From the NCBI RefSeq assembly GCF_009301415.1, contig NZ_CP045072.1, positions 1,293,001-1,357,000 on the forward strand: DNA of 64,000 nucleotides, read 5' to 3'. The stretch is from Paracoccus kondratievae. GTDB lineage: Bacteria > Pseudomonadota > Alphaproteobacteria > Rhodobacterales > Rhodobacteraceae. This document shows positions 60,431-64,000 of this stretch, in pieces (positions within the stretch are counted from its first letter, which is position 1; every line of letters starts with the position of its first letter). The translations under genes and the position numbers were made by a program. Below the pieces are notes generated by a model that made no database searches, was not told the origin of the DNA, and saw only the letters and a program-made list of their open reading frames with translations.

Positions 60431-63265
60431 TTAATGCGCCTCGGCCCAGTTCAGGCCCTGCCCTGCCTCGACGATCAGCGGCACATCCAGCTGAACAGCA
60501 GGATCTGCCGCGCCCTGCATCACATCGCGCGCCACCTCGATCAGTTCGGGCACCGCTGTTTCCTCAACCTCAAAGACCAGTTCGTCATGCACCTGCAGCA
60601 GCATCCGGGCCGGCAAATGCCTGATTGCATCGGGCATACGGATCATGGCGCGACGGATGATATCGGCGGCCGCACCCTGAATTGGCGCATTGATCGCCGC
60701 GCGACGCGCCCCGCCCGCTGCCGGACCGGACTGGTTGATGCCAGGTGTCATGATCCGGCGCCCAAAGAGGGTGCGCACGAAACCGTCCTGCTTGGCCTCG
60801 GCCACCACGCGATCCATATAGGCGCGGATTTCGGGAAAGCGCTCAAAATAGGTGTCGATAAAGCTTTGCGCCTCGGCGCGCGGAATGCGCAGGTTGCGCG
60901 CCAGACCAAAGCCAGAAATGCCATAGATCACGCCAAAGTTGATCGCCTTGGCGCGGCGGCGGATCATCGGGTCCATCCCCTCGACCGGCACGCCGAACAT
61001 CTGGCTTGCGGTCATGGCGTGAATGTCGATCCCGTCGCGGAACGCCTGTTTCAACGCCGGGATCCGGGCGACATGGGCAAGGATGCGCAATTCGATCTGG
61101 CTGTAGTCAAGGCTGACAAGCCGCATCCCCGGCCCGGCAATAAAGGCTTCGCGGATACGGCGCCCCTCTTCGGTCCTGACCGGGATGTTTTGCAGGTTGG
61201 GATCGGTCGAGGCCAGCCGTCCGGTCTGCGCCCCGGCAATCGAATAGCTGGTGTGGACGCGGCCGGTTTCGGGGTTCACGTGCTGAGGCAGCGCATCGGT
61301 ATAGGTCGACTTCAGTTTGGACAGCGCCCGCCAGTCCAGCACCCGCGCAGGAAGCTCATGCCCCTCGGCGGCAAGATCCTCAAGCACCTCGGCGCTGGTC
61401 GAAAACGCCCCGGTCTTGCCCTGCTTGCCGCCTTGCAGGCCCATACGTTCAAACAGGATTTCACCCAGCTGCTTGGGGCTGCCGACGTTGAAAGGGCCAC
61501 CGGCGAGGGTATGAATTTCTGCTTCCAGCGCCGCCATCTTCTGCGCAAAGGCGCTGGACATCCTCCGCAGATGTTCAGCGTCGATGCGGATGCCCGTCAT
61601 CTCCATATCAGCAAGGACGGGCACCATGGGACGTTCCAGCCTCTCATAGGCGGTAGTGACATGGTTAGGGGCAAGTTTCGGACGTAAATGGTCCCAAAGC
61701 CGCCATGTCACCTCGGCATCCTCGGCGGCATATTCACTGGCCTTGTCAACCGGCACCTCGGCAAAGCTGATCTGGGTCCGGCCCGTCCCGATCAACTCTT
61801 TGATCGGCACGCAGCGATGGCCAAGATACAGCTCGGCCAGTTCATCCATGCCGTGGTTATGCGCCCCGGCATTCTGCGCATAAGACAGCAACATGGTGTC
61901 GTCGATGGGCACCATCCGGATGCCGTGGCGGGCCAGAACCTTCCAGTCATATTTGATGTTCTGGCCGATCTTCAGCACCGCCGGGTCCTCAAGCACCGGC
62001 TTGAGCAATTCAAGCGCACGCTCGACCGGCATCTGCCCCTCGACCAATGCACCAGAACCAAAAAGGTCGGCCGTGCCCTCGACATGGCCAAGCGGCAGAT
62101 AGGCGGCCCGCCCCGGTCCGGTGCAGAGCGAAATCCCGACCAGCCCGGCCTGCATCTCATCAAGGCCGGTCGTTTCGGTATCAATGGCGACAATGCCTTT
62201 CTCGGTAATCTCGGTCAGCCATTCAGCCAACACCGCCTCATCGCGGATGGTGACGTAAAGGCTGCGGTCGATGGGCGGCAGTTCGGCAACCGGCGCGGCG
62301 GGACTGGCGGCAGCAGTGATCGGGGCCGAGGGCTGTTCGCTAACCACAGGAGGCTCAACCTCGAAACGGTCGGCAACCCGCCGGGCAAGGGTGCGCAACT
62401 CAAGCCGGGTCAGAAACTCCAGCAGCGGCTCTGGCTCGGGTTCGCGGATCGAGAGGCTTTGAAGCTCCATCTCCAGAGGAGTCTCGCAGTCAAGTTCGAC
62501 CAGCCGTTTCGAGATGCGGATCTGTTCGGCATTGTCGATCAGCGTCTGGCGACGCTTGGGCTGCTTGATCTCTTCGGCCCGGGCAAGCAGCGTTTCCAGA
62601 TCGCCGTATTCCTGAATAAGCTGGGCGGCGGTCTTGATGCCAATGCCGGGCGCACCGGGCACGTTATCGACGGAATCGCCTGCAAGCGCCTGCACATCAA
62701 CCACCCGCTCGGGGCCGACGCCGAATTTCTCGAACACTTCGTCGGGGCCGATGGGCTTGTTCTTGATCGGGTCCATCATTTCGACCCCGCCGCCGACAAG
62801 CTGCATCAGGTCCTTGTCCGAACTGATGATGGTCACACGCCCGCCCGCATCCCGCGCCCGACAAGCCAGAGTGGCAATGATATCGTCAGCCTCATACCCC
62901 TCGGTCTCGATACAGGCGATGTTGAAGGCTCGGGTCGCCTCACGCGTCAGCGGGAATTGCGGGCGCAGATCTTCGGGCGGCTCGGGGCGGTTGGCCTTGT
63001 AGAGAGGATAGATCTCGTTGCGGAACGTGCGCGACGAATGGTCAAAGATCACCGCCGCATGGGTCGGCTGGTCCGAACCCTTGCCGTCCTGCAGATATTT
63101 CCACAGCATATTGCAAAAGCCGGCAACCGCGCCCATCGGCAGCCCGTCACTGCGCCGGGTCAGCGGCGGCAGCGCGTGATAGGCGCGAAAGATAAAGGCC
63201 GAGCCGTCGATCAGATGCAGGTGGTGGCCTTTGCCGAAAGCCTCATTGTCGGTTGCCTCACCCAT
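60431..63265 (-). CDS. polA: DNA polymerase I
   Basis: A 944-residue three-domain polymerase. The 5'-3' exonuclease domain (about residues 15-300) begins HLHLIDGSAFIFRAYHALPP. The 3'-5' exonuclease domain keeps its acidic residues in IDTETTG (near 360), GQNIKYDW and YAAEDAEV, so proofreading is probably active. Polymerase motifs are LDYSQIELR (A, about 715), RRRAKAINFGVIYG (B) and QVHDELVFE (C, about 893). It fills gaps in repair and replaces RNA primers. Confidence 0.97.
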   Translation of the reverse strand: MGEATDNEAFGKGHHLHLIDGSAFIFRAYHALPPLTRRSDGLPMGAVAGFCNMLWKYLQDGKGSDQPTHAAVIFDHSSRTFRNEIYPLYKANRPEPPEDLRPQFPLTREATRAFNIACIETEGYEADDIIATLACRARDAGGRVTIISSDKDLMQLVGGGVEMMDPIKNKPIGPDEVFEKFGVGPERVVDVQALAGDSVDNVPGAPGIGIKTAAQLIQEYGDLETLLARAEEIKQPKRRQTLIDNAEQIRISKRLVELDCETPLEMELQSLSIREPEPEPLLEFLTRLELRTLARRVADRFEVEPPVVSEQPSAPITAAASPAAPVAELPPIDRSLYVTIRDEAVLAEWLTEITEKGIVAIDTETTGLDEMQAGLVGISLCTGPGRAAYLPLGHVEGTADLFGSGALVEGQMPVERALELLKPVLEDPAVLKIGQNIKYDWKVLARHGIRMVPIDDTMLLSYAQNAGAHNHGMDELAELYLGHRCVPIKELIGTGRTQISFAEVPVDKASEYAAEDAEVTWRLWDHLRPKLAPNHVTTAYERLERPMVPVLADMEMTGIRIDAEHLRRMSSAFAQKMAALEAEIHTLAGGPFNVGSPKQLGEILFERMGLQGGKQGKTGAFSTSAEVLEDLAAEGHELPARVLDWRALSKLKSTYTDALPQHVNPETGRVHTSYSIAGAQTGRLASTDPNLQNIPVRTEEGRRIREAFIAGPGMRLVSLDYSQIELRILAHVARIPALKQAFRDGIDIHAMTASQMFGVPVEGMDPMIRRRAKAINFGVIYGISGFGLARNLRIPRAEAQSFIDTYFERFPEIRAYMDRVVAEAKQDGFVRTLFGRRIMTPGINQSGPAAGGARRAAINAPIQGAAADIIRRAMIRMPDAIRHLPARMLLQVHDELVFEVEETAVPELIEVARDVMQGAADPAVQLDVPLIVEAGQGLNWAEAH

Positions 63266-63430
63266 CTGCGCATCCTCCTGCCTGTCGTTTCGGCCTTCTT
63301 ACTGCCACGAAGCGCCCGGCGGGCCAAGAGCAAGCACCGGCCCCCAGCCTGCCCGCAGCGTCAGCCACGCATAGGCCATCAGGCGGCAGGCATGATGCCG
63401 CCGCCCTGTCATTTCAGGCTACAGCCAGGA

Positions 63431-64000
<570 letters not shown>

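Overview
The window looks like a piece of the chromosome of a Paracoccus-type alphaproteobacterium (Rhodobacteraceae). The support is high G+C with strong G/C third-position bias, a membrane-anchored cytochrome c552 (CycM) that closely resembles my memory of the P. denitrificans protein, an FNR regulator whose cysteines fall at the positions I recall for P. denitrificans FnrP (14, 17, 25, 113), 5-aminolevulinate synthase (C4 haem route), a complete ccoNOQP-ccoGHIS cbb3-oxidase locus, and a small NDUFS6-like zinc protein. I see no insertion sequence, prophage, CRISPR array, rRNA or tRNA. The species is not determined.

Layout. 1-3449: sulfate/thiosulfate ABC importer (cysA cut by the left edge, binding protein, cysT, cysW). 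3512-4788: a TerB-DnaJ protein and a small exported protein. 4785-11751: a Yej-type peptide importer (yejA, yejB, yejE, yejF) with a glycosyltransferase translationally coupled at its end. 11881-14004: cycM, pheA and an SRPBCC protein. 14151-18023: a 2',3'-cyclic-nucleotide phosphodiesterase/nucleotidase-like protein without signal peptide, the 4.5S SRP RNA with its promoter, and psuK-psuG for pseudouridine breakdown. 18020-25398 (minus strand): patatin, prfB, PBP1A, amidase and an aminotransferase. 25535-30136: DsbA-like protein, ispG, RodZ-like protein, hemA. 30306-31691: M20 peptidase, closed by a bidirectional terminator. 31787-37163 (minus): CarD with a structured leader or small RNA, 7Fe ferredoxin, S4 protein, SUV3-like helicase and a TPR protein. 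37213-44861 (plus): SCP2 protein, hydrolase, PepF, M19 dipeptidase, glutathione transferase, parE, YnfA protein. 44830-47860 (minus): lipoprotein, PAP2-like protein, lolD, lolC. 47948-56117 (minus): ccoS, I, H, G and ccoP, Q, O, N. 56365-59435: universal stress protein, fnrP, hemN. 59432 to the end: CDF metal exporter, polA, NDUFS6-like protein, start of an ABC ATPase.

The most coherent functional unit is the micro-oxic respiration block at 47.9-59.4 kb. It holds the oxidase, its copper and assembly factors, the oxygen sensor, and the oxygen-independent haem step. It is wired by three perfect FNR boxes (TTGAT-N4-ATCAA). The box upstream of ccoN appears to serve a divergent stress-protein promoter as well. 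The box between fnrP and hemN lies directly against the fnrP start codon and at about -41 from a hemN start codon that has no ribosome binding site, which suggests FNR-driven leaderless hemN mRNA combined with fnrP autoregulation. The other non-obvious element is the roughly 450-base gap upstream of carD, which carries a good promoter, a long hairpin and a terminator-like hairpin containing Shine-Dalgarno and anti-Shine-Dalgarno sequences.
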